DNA of 64,000 nt, taken from the NCBI RefSeq assembly GCF_003967555.1, contig NZ_BIFS01000001.1, positions 1,922,001-1,986,000 of the forward strand, in the 5' to 3' direction. This DNA is from Dictyobacter kobayashii (lineage in GTDB: Bacteria; Chloroflexota; Ktedonobacteria; Ktedonobacterales; Ktedonobacteraceae). The notes beneath the pieces are model-generated. The model searched no databases, was not told where the DNA came from, and saw only the letters and a program-made list of their open reading frames with translations. A program made the position numbers and the translations under genes. Below, piece after piece: positions 1-10,173 of this stretch (its first letter is position 1; every line of letters starts with the position of its first letter).

Positions 1-1
1 T

Positions 2-799
2 GGGCTATTGCACTGGTTAGCTCAGATATTCGTCCATCGCATGGAATTAGAGGTCGTCCATATCTGGACACTCCAGGGCTATAACTCCGGCCGAACCACC
101 ATTGAGCTACGGGCAATGGCCAGCCGTCAACAAAAGGTGCCTCAGCAAATATTGATTAACACCCATATAGCCAAAGTAGCTGAACGCACACTCCATGAGC
201 ATCATACACTTGTACCCCAGGTGACGGAAGCTATCTTTTCAGTCCAGGCTGCGCGGCTGCTTACCAAACATAATCTGAATTATTGGGCCTGCTATTATCT
301 CTCTAGCAATGTGCTCATCCCGCCAGCCAACAATGAACATGCTCTGGATAAAGTCAACACTCCCCTGCGTATGCTGATCTCATTTTTTACACGTCAGCCA
401 CCTAATCCACGCCTCATTCCTACAGTTGGACAGATTACTCAACAGGCTATTAGCCTGGCATGCAACCATGGCCTGCTACTACCAGAAAATCAGCACTTGC
501 TGCCCGCCCCACGTCCCTCAGGGCGTGCCAGTACACTGCTGGAACTCATTCCACTGCGCATCTTTAAAAATGCGGCCAATCAGGGCCAGCATACTCAGCT
601 AATCCCCAATCGTCAGATACGCCGCCTATATCTCTCCATAGATGGGCGTAGGAGCCTGGCTGCGCTGGCTACATTGACTCAGTTAAATCAGAGGGATTTC
701 ATGCTGGCTCTACGCACATTGATCACCCAGGGGCAAATTGAACTGTATGAGCCCAATGGATATCCCGTCGACCATGCCAGTATCCTGGAAACTCTTTAG
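2..799 (+). CDS. C-terminal part of an unrecognised protein (5' end outside window)
   Basis: The reading frame is already open at base 2, so the true start lies to the left of the window. About 265 residues are visible. I do not recognise the family. The last 55 residues (RRLYLSIDGRRSL onward) look like a small winged-helix-type domain: a conserved-looking IDG turn followed by predicted helices ending at QGQIELYEPNG. The rest is mostly helical and soluble, with no membrane segment or catalytic motif that I can name. About 190 bases separate it from the next gene on the same strand, so membership of the downstream glycan cluster is possible but not shown. Confidence 0.6.
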   Translation, partial: GLLHWLAQIFVHRMELEVVHIWTLQGYNSGRTTIELRAMASRQQKVPQQILINTHIAKVAERTLHEHHTLVPQVTEAIFSVQAARLLTKHNLNYWACYYLSSNVLIPPANNEHALDKVNTPLRMLISFFTRQPPNPRLIPTVGQITQQAISLACNHGLLLPENQHLLPAPRPSGRASTLLELIPLRIFKNAANQGQHTQLIPNRQIRRLYLSIDGRRSLAALATLTQLNQRDFMLALRTLITQGQIELYEPNGYPVDHASILETL

Positions 800-992
800 C
801 CGCCTGGTCTGAACACATACTGCAACAGTATGATCCGAAAGTATCAGGAACGTGATACTTTCGGAGATTGAGACACGGACAATTCTGAAGTATCCTTGTA
901 TTTGCACACAGTAATGAAGGCACCTCGAAGTGTTTCGCGACGAAACATTATCGGGGTGCACTCGAACCATATTTGGGGTTGGGAGGGGTATC

Positions 993-2270
993 GTGGTCTG
1001 GTATATGATCCTTCAGGGCCTGGAGTTCGCTTATCTACCAATTATACTCTTGATGACGGCACAGGCGATCTTCAATATACGGCTACACCTATTTATCTGG
1101 GAGACGCCCGAGCATGCATGGCTTAATCATGCACCCACGATTTATCGACATCCCAATCTCTCTTTTTCTATTTTCCTCCCGGCACGCCATGAAGAAAATA
1201 TCTTTTGTGAGACCATTCAAAAAGTCTACAACCTCAATTATCCCAAAGAATTACTGCAAATTATCGCCATCTGCCGAGAAGATGATCCTGGCACAATTGC
1301 TGAGGCTCAGAATAAGATCGATGAAATTGGACATCCCAATATTCAGCTACTTATCTTTAATGACGGACCCATCAATAAACCCCATGGCTTGAACCTGGCA
1401 TTACAGGTAGCGACTGGCGATATGATTACTATTTTTGATGCAGAGGATGAGCCGCATCCCGATATCCTCAATGTCATTAATACGACTGTACTTAATGAAC
1501 ATGTAGAGGTAATTCAGAGTGGGGTACAGCTGATGAATCACAACACGAAATGGTTTTGCTTTTTTAATGTGCTGGAATATTTTTTCTGGTTCAAATCTTC
1601 GATGCACTTCTTCGCTAAAATTGGCATGACCCCTTTGGGAGGCAATACCGTTTTTGTGCGTCGGGAAGTTGTAGAACACTTAGGCGGGTGGGATGAACAT
1701 TGCCTGACTGAGGATGCAGACCTGGGCATTCGGCTCTGCCTGTCTCATACACGTCTGCGCATCATCTATGATGATGAGTTTGTAACGCGTGAAGAAACTC
1801 CTCACACGCTGAGCCAATTTATCAAACAACGCACACGCTGGAATCAGGGCTTTATCCAGGTGCTTCTCAAGGGCGATTGGAGGCAGTTGGATAAGATGTC
1901 GCAACGTTTTCTGGCGTTCTATATTCTTATTCTGCCCGAGCTGCAGGCTTTTTTCGCACTACTGGTGCCTGTATCCTTGCTCATGTTCTTTCTGGTCAAA
2001 TTACCGCTCTGGTTTGCCATGCTGACCTTTCTTCCCTTGTACTGCTTTGTGTTCTCTATTTTTATCGATCTGGCCGCCCTCTATGAGTTTGTCAAAGTGC
2101 ACAAACGCGCCTGGCGCTGGCATGAAGCCATTGTCTTGATCGTGGCCTTCTTTCCCTACCAGGCTATTTTGAGCCTGAGTGCTATACGCGCGGTATTTCG
2201 CCATCTCATTGGCAGAGCTAACTGGGAAAAGACAGCCCATGTAGGACAGCATAGAACAAAGGCTATATAA
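993..2270 (+). CDS. Membrane glycosyltransferase, GT2 family
   Basis: A processive-type family 2 glycosyltransferase. Visible motifs in order are the N-terminal SIFLPARHEE strand, an acidic FDAEDEP motif (metal/nucleotide-sugar binding), TEDADLGIRL (the TED acceptor motif) and QRTRWNQG (the QxxRW motif). This set is shared with cellulose-synthase-like enzymes. One hydrophobic segment precedes the catalytic domain and three to four follow it, so it is an inner-membrane enzyme with a cytoplasmic catalytic domain. The start is uncertain: GTG at 993 sits six bases after a gggaggggt ribosome site, ATG at 1005 is an alternative, and the frame is open back to GTG 930. The GT39 gene begins 19 bases downstream on the same strand, so they are likely co-transcribed. 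Sugar and acceptor are unknown. Confidence 0.88.
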   Translation: MVWYMILQGLEFAYLPIILLMTAQAIFNIRLHLFIWETPEHAWLNHAPTIYRHPNLSFSIFLPARHEENIFCETIQKVYNLNYPKELLQIIAICREDDPGTIAEAQNKIDEIGHPNIQLLIFNDGPINKPHGLNLALQVATGDMITIFDAEDEPHPDILNVINTTVLNEHVEVIQSGVQLMNHNTKWFCFFNVLEYFFWFKSSMHFFAKIGMTPLGGNTVFVRREVVEHLGGWDEHCLTEDADLGIRLCLSHTRLRIIYDDEFVTREETPHTLSQFIKQRTRWNQGFIQVLLKGDWRQLDKMSQRFLAFYILILPELQAFFALLVPVSLLMFFLVKLPLWFAMLTFLPLYCFVFSIFIDLAALYEFVKVHKRAWRWHEAIVLIVAFFPYQAILSLSAIRAVFRHLIGRANWEKTAHVGQHRTKAI

Positions 2271-2289
2271 AAAGAGAGGGCAGAAAAAG

Positions 2290-4155
2290 ATGTCATCACG
2301 TATCAAAAATACACAGTTCAGAGCACCAGATCAGCACATGAAATCTGCGCTTCCGCAAATGCCTCCTGTTACTCTTTTGAACGATAATCCAGAACATTTG
2401 CTGTTGCATAAAAGCTGGAACTTTACGGTCCATACTACTTATCGGCCCGGGCCTGGCACTGGTATGCTAAGACGTTTGCAGACACCCCCGCGTCCTCGTT
2501 ATATCTCGGCCCAATCAGAGCGCATCTCTGACAGTGAGACCCGTGAGGTTCCTCGCATCGCCCTGCTCAATCCAATACCCAGCCGTAAATCTGCCTTATC
2601 ACGCTGGCTCGAAATGGGGATCTTGCTAACAGGGCTACTGGCCTCGTTACTGGGCCATGCCTTCAATATTTTTCAATTCCCCCGCTATGAGTTAGATGAA
2701 GGCACGTATATCTCCAGTGCCTGGGCTATTTTACATGGACAGATCACACCCTATCCATACGGTTATGGCCATCCACCTCTGGCCTGGCTACAACTGGCCT
2801 TGCTGGTTCCATTCAGCGGTGGCTTCTTTACTTTTGGCAATGCCATCAATACCGGAAGAGTGTTGATGCTACCTTATACACTTGGCTCCTCTCTTCTGGT
2901 CTATCTAATCGTACGCCGTATCGTGGGGAGCCGCAGCGCCAGCATGCTGGGGCTTATCCTATTTTCGCTCTCACCCCTGAGTATTACTTATCAGCGACAG
3001 ATTCTGCTTGATAATATCAGCGCGTTCTGGCTGCTGCTCTCACTTTATCTTCTGGTCACCAGTAACAGTCGCTTACGCTACATTGTCCTGGCCGCCCTGA
3101 GCTTTGGGATCGCCTTGCTCTCAAAGGAGGTTATGATCCTTTTTCTGCCTGTCATGATCTATGCCACCCGTCTATATACCACGAGGTTCCAACGCAAGTT
3201 CGCGCTGGTGGTTTTTATCTATACAACGATTGCTTTAGGGTCTAGCTTTGTGCTACTGGCAATCCTCAAGGGTGAACTGTTCCCCTATGACTGGCATCTA
3301 CCATGGGACATCCATCAACACCTGAGCTTGCTTCAAACCTATCTGGACCAGACACAACGGGGACAAGAGGAGGGAAGTTTCAGTGGTAGCTGGGGTAACT
3401 GGCTACATGGAGATCGCCTGTTACTTCTCTGCAGCCTGGCCACACCGGCCTTCAATATTATAGTCGGCTGGTGGAAACGCCAATACCTGTTAATGGGGCT
3501 CATGGCTGCTAGCTTCTGGTTACTGCTGATAAGAGGGGGCGTAGTACTCTCATTCTATTTTATTCCGCTGATCCCTCTAACAGCTATCAATGTGGCGCTG
3601 TCCGTCCATTTGATTACCCGCTGGCTCAGTAAGTGGCTACACATGCAGGCCGTACGGGTTGCCCTTATCATCACTATCATAGCGGTGCTTATACCCTACG
3701 ACTATGTCCAGGCAACGCCACTATTCACCCAACATCCTACCAGCGCCCAGACCAACACCATCAATTGGATACGTACGCATATTAGTAATAGAAACGCTTT
3801 TATCGTGATCAACAGTTATCTCTATCTGGATTTACGCGAGGCAAATAACGTTCCAACCTTTCGCTACGCCCATGTCTACTTCAATGTAGCCACAGATCCT
3901 GAGCTACGCGACAAACTACTCCACAACGATTGGCGCAATATCGATTATATTGTCGCCGACTCCGAAATGCTGACCGATATCCACCACAATAGCCAGCAGA
4001 TGAAAATTATTCAAGATGCCTTAAACCATGCGCGTATTCGCCAGCAATTTCGGGCGCAGGACACTGATCAGCAATTGGTGATCACGATTTACCAGGTCCA
4101 ACATACACCGGTTCAGTCCAGTAAGCCGAAAGGAAAAGGTGCCCTTGGAAAATAG
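2290..4155 (+). CDS. GT39/PMT-type membrane glycosyltransferase
   Basis: Resembles the dolichyl-phosphate-mannose mannosyltransferase/ArnT superfamily, integral membrane enzymes that transfer a sugar from a polyprenyl-phosphate donor at the outer face of the membrane. After a soluble proline-rich stretch of about 100 residues, a first membrane segment leads into YELDEGTYISSAWAILHGQ, where the Asp-Glu pair is the expected catalytic acidic motif, then GHPPLAWLQL. Roughly ten further hydrophobic segments follow and the C-terminus is soluble. At 621 residues it is of usual size once the N-terminal extension is allowed for. Its last 17 bases overlap the start of the DUF362 gene, so translation is probably coupled. 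Donor and acceptor cannot be read from the sequence. Confidence 0.85.
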   Translation: MSSRIKNTQFRAPDQHMKSALPQMPPVTLLNDNPEHLLLHKSWNFTVHTTYRPGPGTGMLRRLQTPPRPRYISAQSERISDSETREVPRIALLNPIPSRKSALSRWLEMGILLTGLLASLLGHAFNIFQFPRYELDEGTYISSAWAILHGQITPYPYGYGHPPLAWLQLALLVPFSGGFFTFGNAINTGRVLMLPYTLGSSLLVYLIVRRIVGSRSASMLGLILFSLSPLSITYQRQILLDNISAFWLLLSLYLLVTSNSRLRYIVLAALSFGIALLSKEVMILFLPVMIYATRLYTTRFQRKFALVVFIYTTIALGSSFVLLAILKGELFPYDWHLPWDIHQHLSLLQTYLDQTQRGQEEGSFSGSWGNWLHGDRLLLLCSLATPAFNIIVGWWKRQYLLMGLMAASFWLLLIRGGVVLSFYFIPLIPLTAINVALSVHLITRWLSKWLHMQAVRVALIITIIAVLIPYDYVQATPLFTQHPTSAQTNTINWIRTHISNRNAFIVINSYLYLDLREANNVPTFRYAHVYFNVATDPELRDKLLHNDWRNIDYIVADSEMLTDIHHNSQQMKIIQDALNHARIRQQFRAQDTDQQLVITIYQVQHTPVQSSKPKGKGALGK

Positions 4156-5299
4156 AACAATTGCCATCACACGCACTTTTGATGATATTGAAGCCGCCAC
4201 CCATCGTGCGATTGCCAGTATAGGAGGTATGCAGTCAGTGATGCAGGGGGGCCGGAATGCACTGCTGAAACCTAATTTTGTGGCTGGTCGCAACGCCACC
4301 ACAGGCTCAACCACCCATTTTGCCATTATCAAGGCGGTAGCGGAAGAGGTACGGGCCTGTGGTGCCAAACCCTTTCTATGCGAAATACCAGGCACCGAAT
4401 TTGACTGTGAGGCCACTTATACACTGCTAGGACTGGAACAATTCTGCCAGGATAATCACATCTCGCTACTCCGCCTTGATCCGGAAGGGGGTGCGGAAGA
4501 TTGGATAGAGATTCAGGCAACTGGTGCCAGGGTGTTACGCCAGTTTCGGGTACCTCGCCTGCTCCACGATCAAGGAACCCGGCTCATTAATCTCCCGGTG
4601 CTCAAAACACATGTGGTCTCTATCATGAGTTTGAGCATGAAGAACCTGATGGGGATCTTACCTCGTCCTGAGCGCCGTACTATGCATACGTTTGGGATTG
4701 ATCAATGTATCGTCGATATGAATTTTGGCATCCAACCTGATCTCACCATTGTTGATGGCTGCGTTGGACAAGATGGAGATGGACCACTTTATGGAGATTG
4801 CGCCGATCTACAGGTGCTGGTAGCTGGCCGCAACAACCTGGCGGTTGATCTGGTTTGCTGTCAGTTAGTCGGGGTTAAGCCGCGATCGGTTCCTCACCTC
4901 AAACTGGCCCTTGCGCAAATGGGTAAACCAGACTGGCAAGTTGTCGGTGAGGAGATGAGTATCTTAAAACAATTTATCCTACCACAGAAAAAAAGCCTCT
5001 ATCGCAGCATCTTCTGGTCTATGTTTTTGCTCGATTATCCCTATAGCTGGCTGGCCGAACGTGGTAAGCATCTATGTACCACCATCTACAATAGTGGCCT
5101 GGTTGGAACACGGCCCCAGATTAATCAAGAACGCTGTACGCGCTGTGGAACTTGCGTCGAAACCTGTCCGCTCCCCAATGTAATTGATTTGCAAATCCTG
5201 AAAATCAATTACCAGAGCTGTCAGCGCTGCCTGCTTTGTTATGAGCAATGTCCCGAGCATGCCATCAGCGTCAAGGGCTATTCAGGAGCAAGGACATGA
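4139..5299 (+). CDS. DUF362 protein with two C-terminal 4Fe-4S motifs
   Basis: The N-terminal 300 residues match the DUF362 pattern (LLKPNFV near the start, then INLPVLKTH and MSLSMKNLMG), a family of unknown function often met near redox or cell-envelope genes. The C-terminus carries two ferredoxin-type cysteine sets, at residues 333/336/339/343 and 361/364/367/371, which should hold two 4Fe-4S clusters. The start is GTG at 4139, preceded by an AAGGAAAAGG-like site and overlapping the GT39 stop by 17 bases. Its own stop overlaps the epimerase start as ATGA. Position inside the glycan cluster suggests a redox step in sugar or lipid-carrier processing, which is inference only. Confidence 0.85.
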   Translation: MPLENRTIAITRTFDDIEAATHRAIASIGGMQSVMQGGRNALLKPNFVAGRNATTGSTTHFAIIKAVAEEVRACGAKPFLCEIPGTEFDCEATYTLLGLEQFCQDNHISLLRLDPEGGAEDWIEIQATGARVLRQFRVPRLLHDQGTRLINLPVLKTHVVSIMSLSMKNLMGILPRPERRTMHTFGIDQCIVDMNFGIQPDLTIVDGCVGQDGDGPLYGDCADLQVLVAGRNNLAVDLVCCQLVGVKPRSVPHLKLALAQMGKPDWQVVGEEMSILKQFILPQKKSLYRSIFWSMFLLDYPYSWLAERGKHLCTTIYNSGLVGTRPQINQERCTRCGTCVETCPLPNVIDLQILKINYQSCQRCLLCYEQCPEHAISVKGYSGART

Positions 5300-6289
5300 C
5301 AATAGCGGTTACTGGCGCTACCGGCTTTCTAGGTACAGCCCTGGTCCAGCGTCTATTAGAAGTCGAAGATGGACAACAGATCCGTATTCTAGCTCGCGAT
5401 CCCTCAAAAGCCAGGCGCCTCTTTGGCACAAATGTCGAGATTATCGCTGGCGATATCACTGACCAGGCCCAGGTAGGGCGTACATTGCATAACGTCCAGG
5501 TTGTCTATCACCTGGCGGGACAGCTCTATCATCCCATCTATCCTGCCCACGACTATATCCGCACCCATGTCGAAGGGACACACACACTGCTCACGGCCTG
5601 CCAAAAGGCGCCAGATCTTCAACGACTGCTATATTGCAGCAGCACCGGGGTCTTTGGCGTCACTGGGCGTCAACCGGCCACAGAAGAGGCAGAATACGCC
5701 CCCACCAATCCTTATGAAGCAGCCAAGGTGGCCTGCGAACTATTGGTGGCCCAGGCATACCACGAACGAGGGCTTCCAGTCAGCATTCTCAGGCCTGGTC
5801 TGGTCTATGGGCCAGGCGACCTGCATCTACTAGGCCTCTTCCAGGCCATCCAGAAAAGGTCTCTTTCATGTGATCGATGGCGGGAGAGCCTTTCTACATC
5901 CCATCTATATTGAGGATATGATTGAGGCATTTCTACTCTGTACCAGACAAGCGGGGGCTATTGGGCGCAGCTACAATATAGCTGGCTCCCTGCCGGTAAC
6001 GGTACATACGCTGGCCCAGACAATAGCTCATGCCCAACACCTCACTTTACCCCGAAAGAGTATCCCGCTGTGGTTAGCCAGGCTGGCGGCTGCTACCTTT
6101 GCGCTGCTACCAGGCATAGGAGGCAGTGAAAAAGCGCCCCTGACCCATAGCCGTATTGATTTTCTAACCCATAGTCGCATTTATGACATCTCGCGTGCAC
6201 AGCGAGAACTTGGTTTTATACCTACCACAGCTCTGGATGTGGGAATACATCAAACGACCGCCTGGTATCAGGCCCATGCTTATCTATAA
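5296..6289 (+). CDS. NAD-dependent epimerase/dehydratase (frameshifted in this sequence)
   Basis: An extended short-chain dehydrogenase of the sugar-nucleotide epimerase kind. The start at 5296 shares ATGA with the upstream stop. The N-terminus has the Rossmann glycine motif TGATGFLG. The catalytic tyrosine and lysine are visible as PYEAAK, followed by ILRPGLVYGPGD. The frame then breaks: translation leaves register near 5854-5857 and continues in the next frame as HVIDGGRAFLHPIYIEDM to the stop at 6289. Dropping one A from the AAAA run restores a continuous protein of about 330 residues, the normal length for the family. Whether the break is real or a base-calling error cannot be settled here. 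It likely makes or reduces a sugar or lipid-linked intermediate for the neighbouring transferases. Confidence 0.82.
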
Positions 6290-6333
6290 GCTCACACCTA
6301 TCTATTAAAGAAAGCAAGAGGAGCAAGAATGTT

Positions 6334-7793
6334 ATGTATAAATCAAATCAGCAACGCTATAAGTTTCCAATACCTACCAGCACGCCTCGCATTCACCCGA
6401 CCCGATTGGTACGGGTACCACCACAACTAGAAAATGACACCACTTATGATACTGAGCACCATTGGAATGTGCACCTAGAAAATGAAGATATTGAAAAACA
6501 GAGTGCCAGACATCTAATGCAGATCAGCAGGATGCACAAAGCTATTCACATCGCATCATCAGTTACTCCACATCATGAACAGCAAAAACTCATGGAAGAA
6601 GAATGGTGGCCTGCTGGCATCCAACAAACCGGTCCACTTCCAATATTAAATATCTATGGTGACAGACCCTTCGGTTATACCGAACCAATTAGCGTTACCA
6701 TCGATCCCCCCATCCAAGGCCCAACAACCATCCATCACCACATGCCTTTGCTTAGCTGGCTGCGTCACCCCGTGTTCAAATTATTGATAGGAACACTGAT
6801 TGGCCTGGCACTGCTGGCCCTGGTAGCGAGATCTGTAGACCTCGCTACCGTTATGGACACGCTTAAAAAAAACCTTACCACCCCCCGTGGTATAGGCCTG
6901 GCACTCCTATCCGGGCTGGTCTTCCTACTGGCTTTTAGTATTCGCGGTGTGCGCTGGCAACTGTTTCTACGGCCAATTGGGGACATTCAAATACATAAAG
7001 CAATTCAACTTTATCTCATAGGAACATTCCTTAATTTTGCCCTGCCAATTCGCGGGGGCGAAGTCTCAAAGTGCATCATGTTACGGCGCATCAGCGCTAT
7101 CCCTATCAGCCAATCTTTGCCCACCGTTGCCATGGATAAAGCCCTGGATCTGATGCCGGCCATCTTTATCATAGCGCTGGTGCCTATCCTGGGCATTCAC
7201 ATGGATATCAAACTCTGGTCAGTAATGGCAACCGTAGGAATCTTAGTACTGGCGATGGTCGTTTTTGTGCTACTCGCTATCTGGAAACGTACAAGTACCA
7301 TTGAGTTCATACAGAGGATCACCAGGCTATTACCAGCAGCAGTCGGCAATAAATTAGAGGACATGGCAACCGGCTTCGTTGATGCTCTCCTGGCCGGGGC
7401 CAGCCAGCCCGGCATCTTTATACCAGCTATCTTCCTCACTCTACTGGCCATTATCTGCGATGGACTCTTTGCCATGCTCGCCTTCTGGACCGTGGGGCAC
7501 AGATTTCCTTTGTGACCGCGATCCTCGGTTACACTATCTATAATATGTTCTATATTCTGCCAACCCCTCCCGGGCAAATAGGCAGCAATGAAGCAATAGG
7601 ACTTCTAGTCTTTTACGGCCTCCTGCACATCAGCGCACACAATGTAACCGCCATGTTTTTCTTCTCCCATCCCTGGACTGCTCTGCTCATGTGTGGCAGC
7701 GGAATGGGATGCATGGCAACTCTTGGACTTACCATTTCAAGTGAATTACAAGGATCAACTATATCAAAAAATACACATAATATACAAAAATAA
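6334..7793 (+). CDS. Flippase-like membrane protein, lysylphosphatidylglycerol synthase TM/AglD type (frameshifted in this sequence)
   Basis: The central and C-terminal parts show the family pattern: a first membrane segment near residue 150, then FSIRGVRWQLFLRPIG, LIGTFLNFALPIRGGEVSKCIMLRR and a C-terminal LPTPPGQIGSNEA. Relatives move or modify lipid-linked substrates across the membrane; the substrate here is unknown. The first 145 residues are a soluble extension with no domain I recognise. The frame stops at 7515, but the next frame carries the missing final third to 7793. Adding one G to the GGGG run at 7494-7497 joins them as TVGAQISFVTAIL. The last gene of the glycan cluster; the next gene lies beyond the ATP synthase promoter. 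Confidence 0.8.
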
Positions 7794-7884
7794 CGACTTT
7801 TTAAGCTTCCTTAAATAGGCCAATTAACACCAAATGCATAATATGCAGCAGCGTTGCCAGGCTTCTTAAAAAGTGTATCTACTG

Positions 7885-7914
7885 TTGCAACTGGTTCGTT
7901 CCCTGTGCTATAAT
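7885..7914 (+). promoter_or_regulatory. Sigma-70-type promoter of the ATP synthase operon
   Basis: TTGCAA at 7885-7890 and a perfect TATAAT at 7909-7914 are separated by 18 bases, 40 bases before the first atp gene. Nothing comparable is seen inside the operon. Confidence rests on the match and the position only. Confidence 0.65.
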
Positions 7915-7954
7915 CCGACTGGTATTATTGAGAAGAAAAGATGGGACCATAAGG

Positions 7955-8176
7955 ATGAAACAGAAACCGCCTACCCCGACTGTGTTGAATACGTTGGGGG
8001 CGCTGAGCGGCATGGGCTTTACTGTAGCCGTCCCCATCGCCCTTGGAGCCATTGTGGGAAATTACCTTGATGGCCTTCTTCATACCGGACATTTGTTCAT
8101 ACTTCTCGGGCTGCTGCTTGGCCTGATTTCGGGGATTTATGGTGCATACCGTTTATATAAGAGCGTCTTTCAATAG
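7955..8176 (+). CDS. atpI: AtpI/AtpZ-like ATP synthase accessory membrane protein
   Basis: A 73-residue protein with two membrane segments (about residues 14-36 and 43-65) joined by a short GNYLDGLLHTG loop, matching the ATPase gene 1 family. Members sit at the head of atp operons and help assemble the c-ring or handle Mg2+/Ca2+. The start chosen is ATG 7955, directly after AAGG; TTG at 7928 would add nine residues and cannot be excluded. It lies 40 bases after the operon promoter and 68 bases before atpB. The symbol is used loosely, since AtpI and AtpZ are hard to tell apart at this length. Confidence 0.75.
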   Translation: MKQKPPTPTVLNTLGALSGMGFTVAVPIALGAIVGNYLDGLLHTGHLFILLGLLLGLISGIYGAYRLYKSVFQ

Positions 8177-8244
8177 GCTAAACGGATCCCTTAAGCACAT
8201 CGAACCAGACCTGGCAGGGCTCGGCATATAGGGAGGACAGCCGA

Positions 8245-9117
8245 GTGAATCTGTGGAGACTTCCAAACATCACGATCGCCCCGGAAGTAATTATTCCTGG
8301 CACGTGGATCACTAACACTCTGCTATGTACTTGGATTTCTATTATTTGCTTGTTCGTGGTACTTTATTTTGGTACACGACGTCAGGATCTGATTCCAACT
8401 GGACTGCAAAACGCCCTTGAATGGCTAGTCGAGTTTTTACAGAATCTGGTAGAAGGTGTAGCAGGCAAAGAGAAAGGGAAAAAATTCTTTCCTCTAGTAG
8501 CTACATTCTTTATCTTCATTTTATTCTGTAATCTGCTTGACATCATTCCAGGTGTTGATACCATTGGTCTCATTCACCCTGAAAAGGCTGGCACCGTTGT
8601 TACCGGTCCATTCCTGTTCGGTCAAGCATCTAATCAGATTGTTCCATTGTTGCGCCCCGCGACAACAGACCTGAACCTGACTCTGGCGATGGCTCTGGTG
8701 TCTGTGGTTGTGACGCAGATTCTGGGTTTCTCGATGCTCGGTTTTAAAGATCAGATCAGCAAGTATCTGAACTTTAAAGCGATCAAAGAGAAAGGTGGAA
8801 TGGGTTTTGTTGACTTATTAGTAGGCCTGCTTGAAATTATCAGTGAGCTCGGACGTTTGATTTCTTTCTCCTTCCGTCTCTTTGGTAATGTCTTTGCTGG
8901 TAGCGTTCTGCTCGCAGTCTTCGCCTACCTGCTGCCGGTTGTTGCCGACATCATCTTCATTCCATTTGAACTTTTTGTTGCCGTCATCCAGGCGTTTGTT
9001 TTCGCCTTCTTGACCTTACTCTTCATGCAAGTTGGCACCACCAGCCACTCTCATCACGATGAGGGTGAACACGAGGTGCATCACGAGTATGAAGGCAGCG
9101 CTGTGACTACACACTAG
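8245..9117 (+). CDS. atpB: F0F1 ATP synthase subunit a
   Basis: The membrane subunit that forms the proton half-channels beside the c-ring. It is 290 residues with five to six hydrophobic segments. The C-terminal signature SFRLFGNVFAGSVLL contains the essential arginine in the helix facing the c-ring, and the GNVFAG run is typical of AtpB. The start is GTG at 8245 behind a gggagga site. The C-terminal tail is histidine- and acid-rich (SHSHHDEGEHEVHHEYE), a feature I would not expect in most AtpB proteins and which may be lineage-specific. The c-subunit gene follows after 115 bases. Confidence 0.96.
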   Translation: MNLWRLPNITIAPEVIIPGTWITNTLLCTWISIICLFVVLYFGTRRQDLIPTGLQNALEWLVEFLQNLVEGVAGKEKGKKFFPLVATFFIFILFCNLLDIIPGVDTIGLIHPEKAGTVVTGPFLFGQASNQIVPLLRPATTDLNLTLAMALVSVVVTQILGFSMLGFKDQISKYLNFKAIKEKGGMGFVDLLVGLLEIISELGRLISFSFRLFGNVFAGSVLLAVFAYLLPVVADIIFIPFELFVAVIQAFVFAFLTLLFMQVGTTSHSHHDEGEHEVHHEYEGSAVTTH

Positions 9118-9217
9118 TGTAGTCGCGACGCCACTAACTTGCTTGCTTCTCGCAGAAATCTCTGCGATTGCATAAAAAAACCTTAATTCATTAATTACAC
9201 AATACATTCGTCCTTAA

Positions 9218-9454
<237 letters not shown>

Positions 9455-9609
9455 GTAATACTTTTTTCGTAGCGTAATGTGGAGACGTAGCGCGTCCATT
9501 CTGTTTTCCCCCTCTTCTTTTTATTTGAAGGAGAGAAACAGGTGATGCCGCGTCTCCGTCTTACGTACGGAATATAAGCGTATTACTCTTGATGAAAGGA
9601 AGCGCTATC

Positions 9610-10173
9610 GTGTATATAACACCACTCACACTTGCAGCAACAGCTGTTGCAAGCGCCGAGTCGCCCAGTGGCCTTGGAGCACTTGGCATTAACGCCGCCG
9701 CCTTTATTTCGCAGCTCGTTAGCTTTATTATCGTCCTCTTTGTCCTCTGGAAATGGGTCCTGCCAGTTGTGCAGCGCACACTGGAAAAACGGCAGGCATT
9801 AATCCGCGAGGGTATCGAGAACGCTGAGCAGGCCAAGCGCGATCTGGCAGAAGCGGCCAACAACGCTGAGCGGATCATCCTGGACGCCAAACGTCAGGCA
9901 CAGGATACCATCGAGCGTGCAACAAAGAACGCTGAGCAGATCGCCCAGCAGATCGAAACCGAGGCCCGTGTTCGCGCTGAGAAGATTAGCCAGCAGCAGA
10001 TTGCTCGCATCCACCAGGAAGCGAACCGTGCTCGCATGGAACTGAGCCGCGATGTTGTCAATCTTTCCATTGAGGCCGCCAGCAAAGTTATCAGCCGGTC
10101 AGTTGATAGCAACGACAACCGCCGCTTGGTCGAAGAGTTTGTCACGGCTAGTGATCAGGCGAGGAATAACTAA
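9610..10173 (+). CDS. atpF: F0F1 ATP synthase subunit b
   Basis: The stator stalk subunit. One N-terminal membrane helix (about residues 28-50, ending FVLWKWVLPVV) is followed by a long alanine-, glutamine- and glutamate-rich helix that should form the dimeric coiled coil. The start is a choice: GTG at 9610 lies seven bases after AAAGGAA, whereas ATG 9592 and TTG 9589 in the same frame have no ribosome site, so 9610 is preferred, giving 187 residues. The stop overlaps the atpH start by one base (TAATG). Translational coupling with atpH is likely. Confidence 0.93.
   Translation: MYITPLTLAATAVASAESPSGLGALGINAAAFISQLVSFIIVLFVLWKWVLPVVQRTLEKRQALIREGIENAEQAKRDLAEAANNAERIILDAKRQAQDTIERATKNAEQIAQQIETEARVRAEKISQQQIARIHQEANRARMELSRDVVNLSIEAASKVISRSVDSNDNRRLVEEFVTASDQARNN

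Noticed and set aside
5854..7497. Programmed ribosomal frameshifting in the epimerase and flippase genes
   Set aside because: No slippery heptamer followed by a structure is seen, and similar breaks occur in many unrelated genes with the same missing-base bias.
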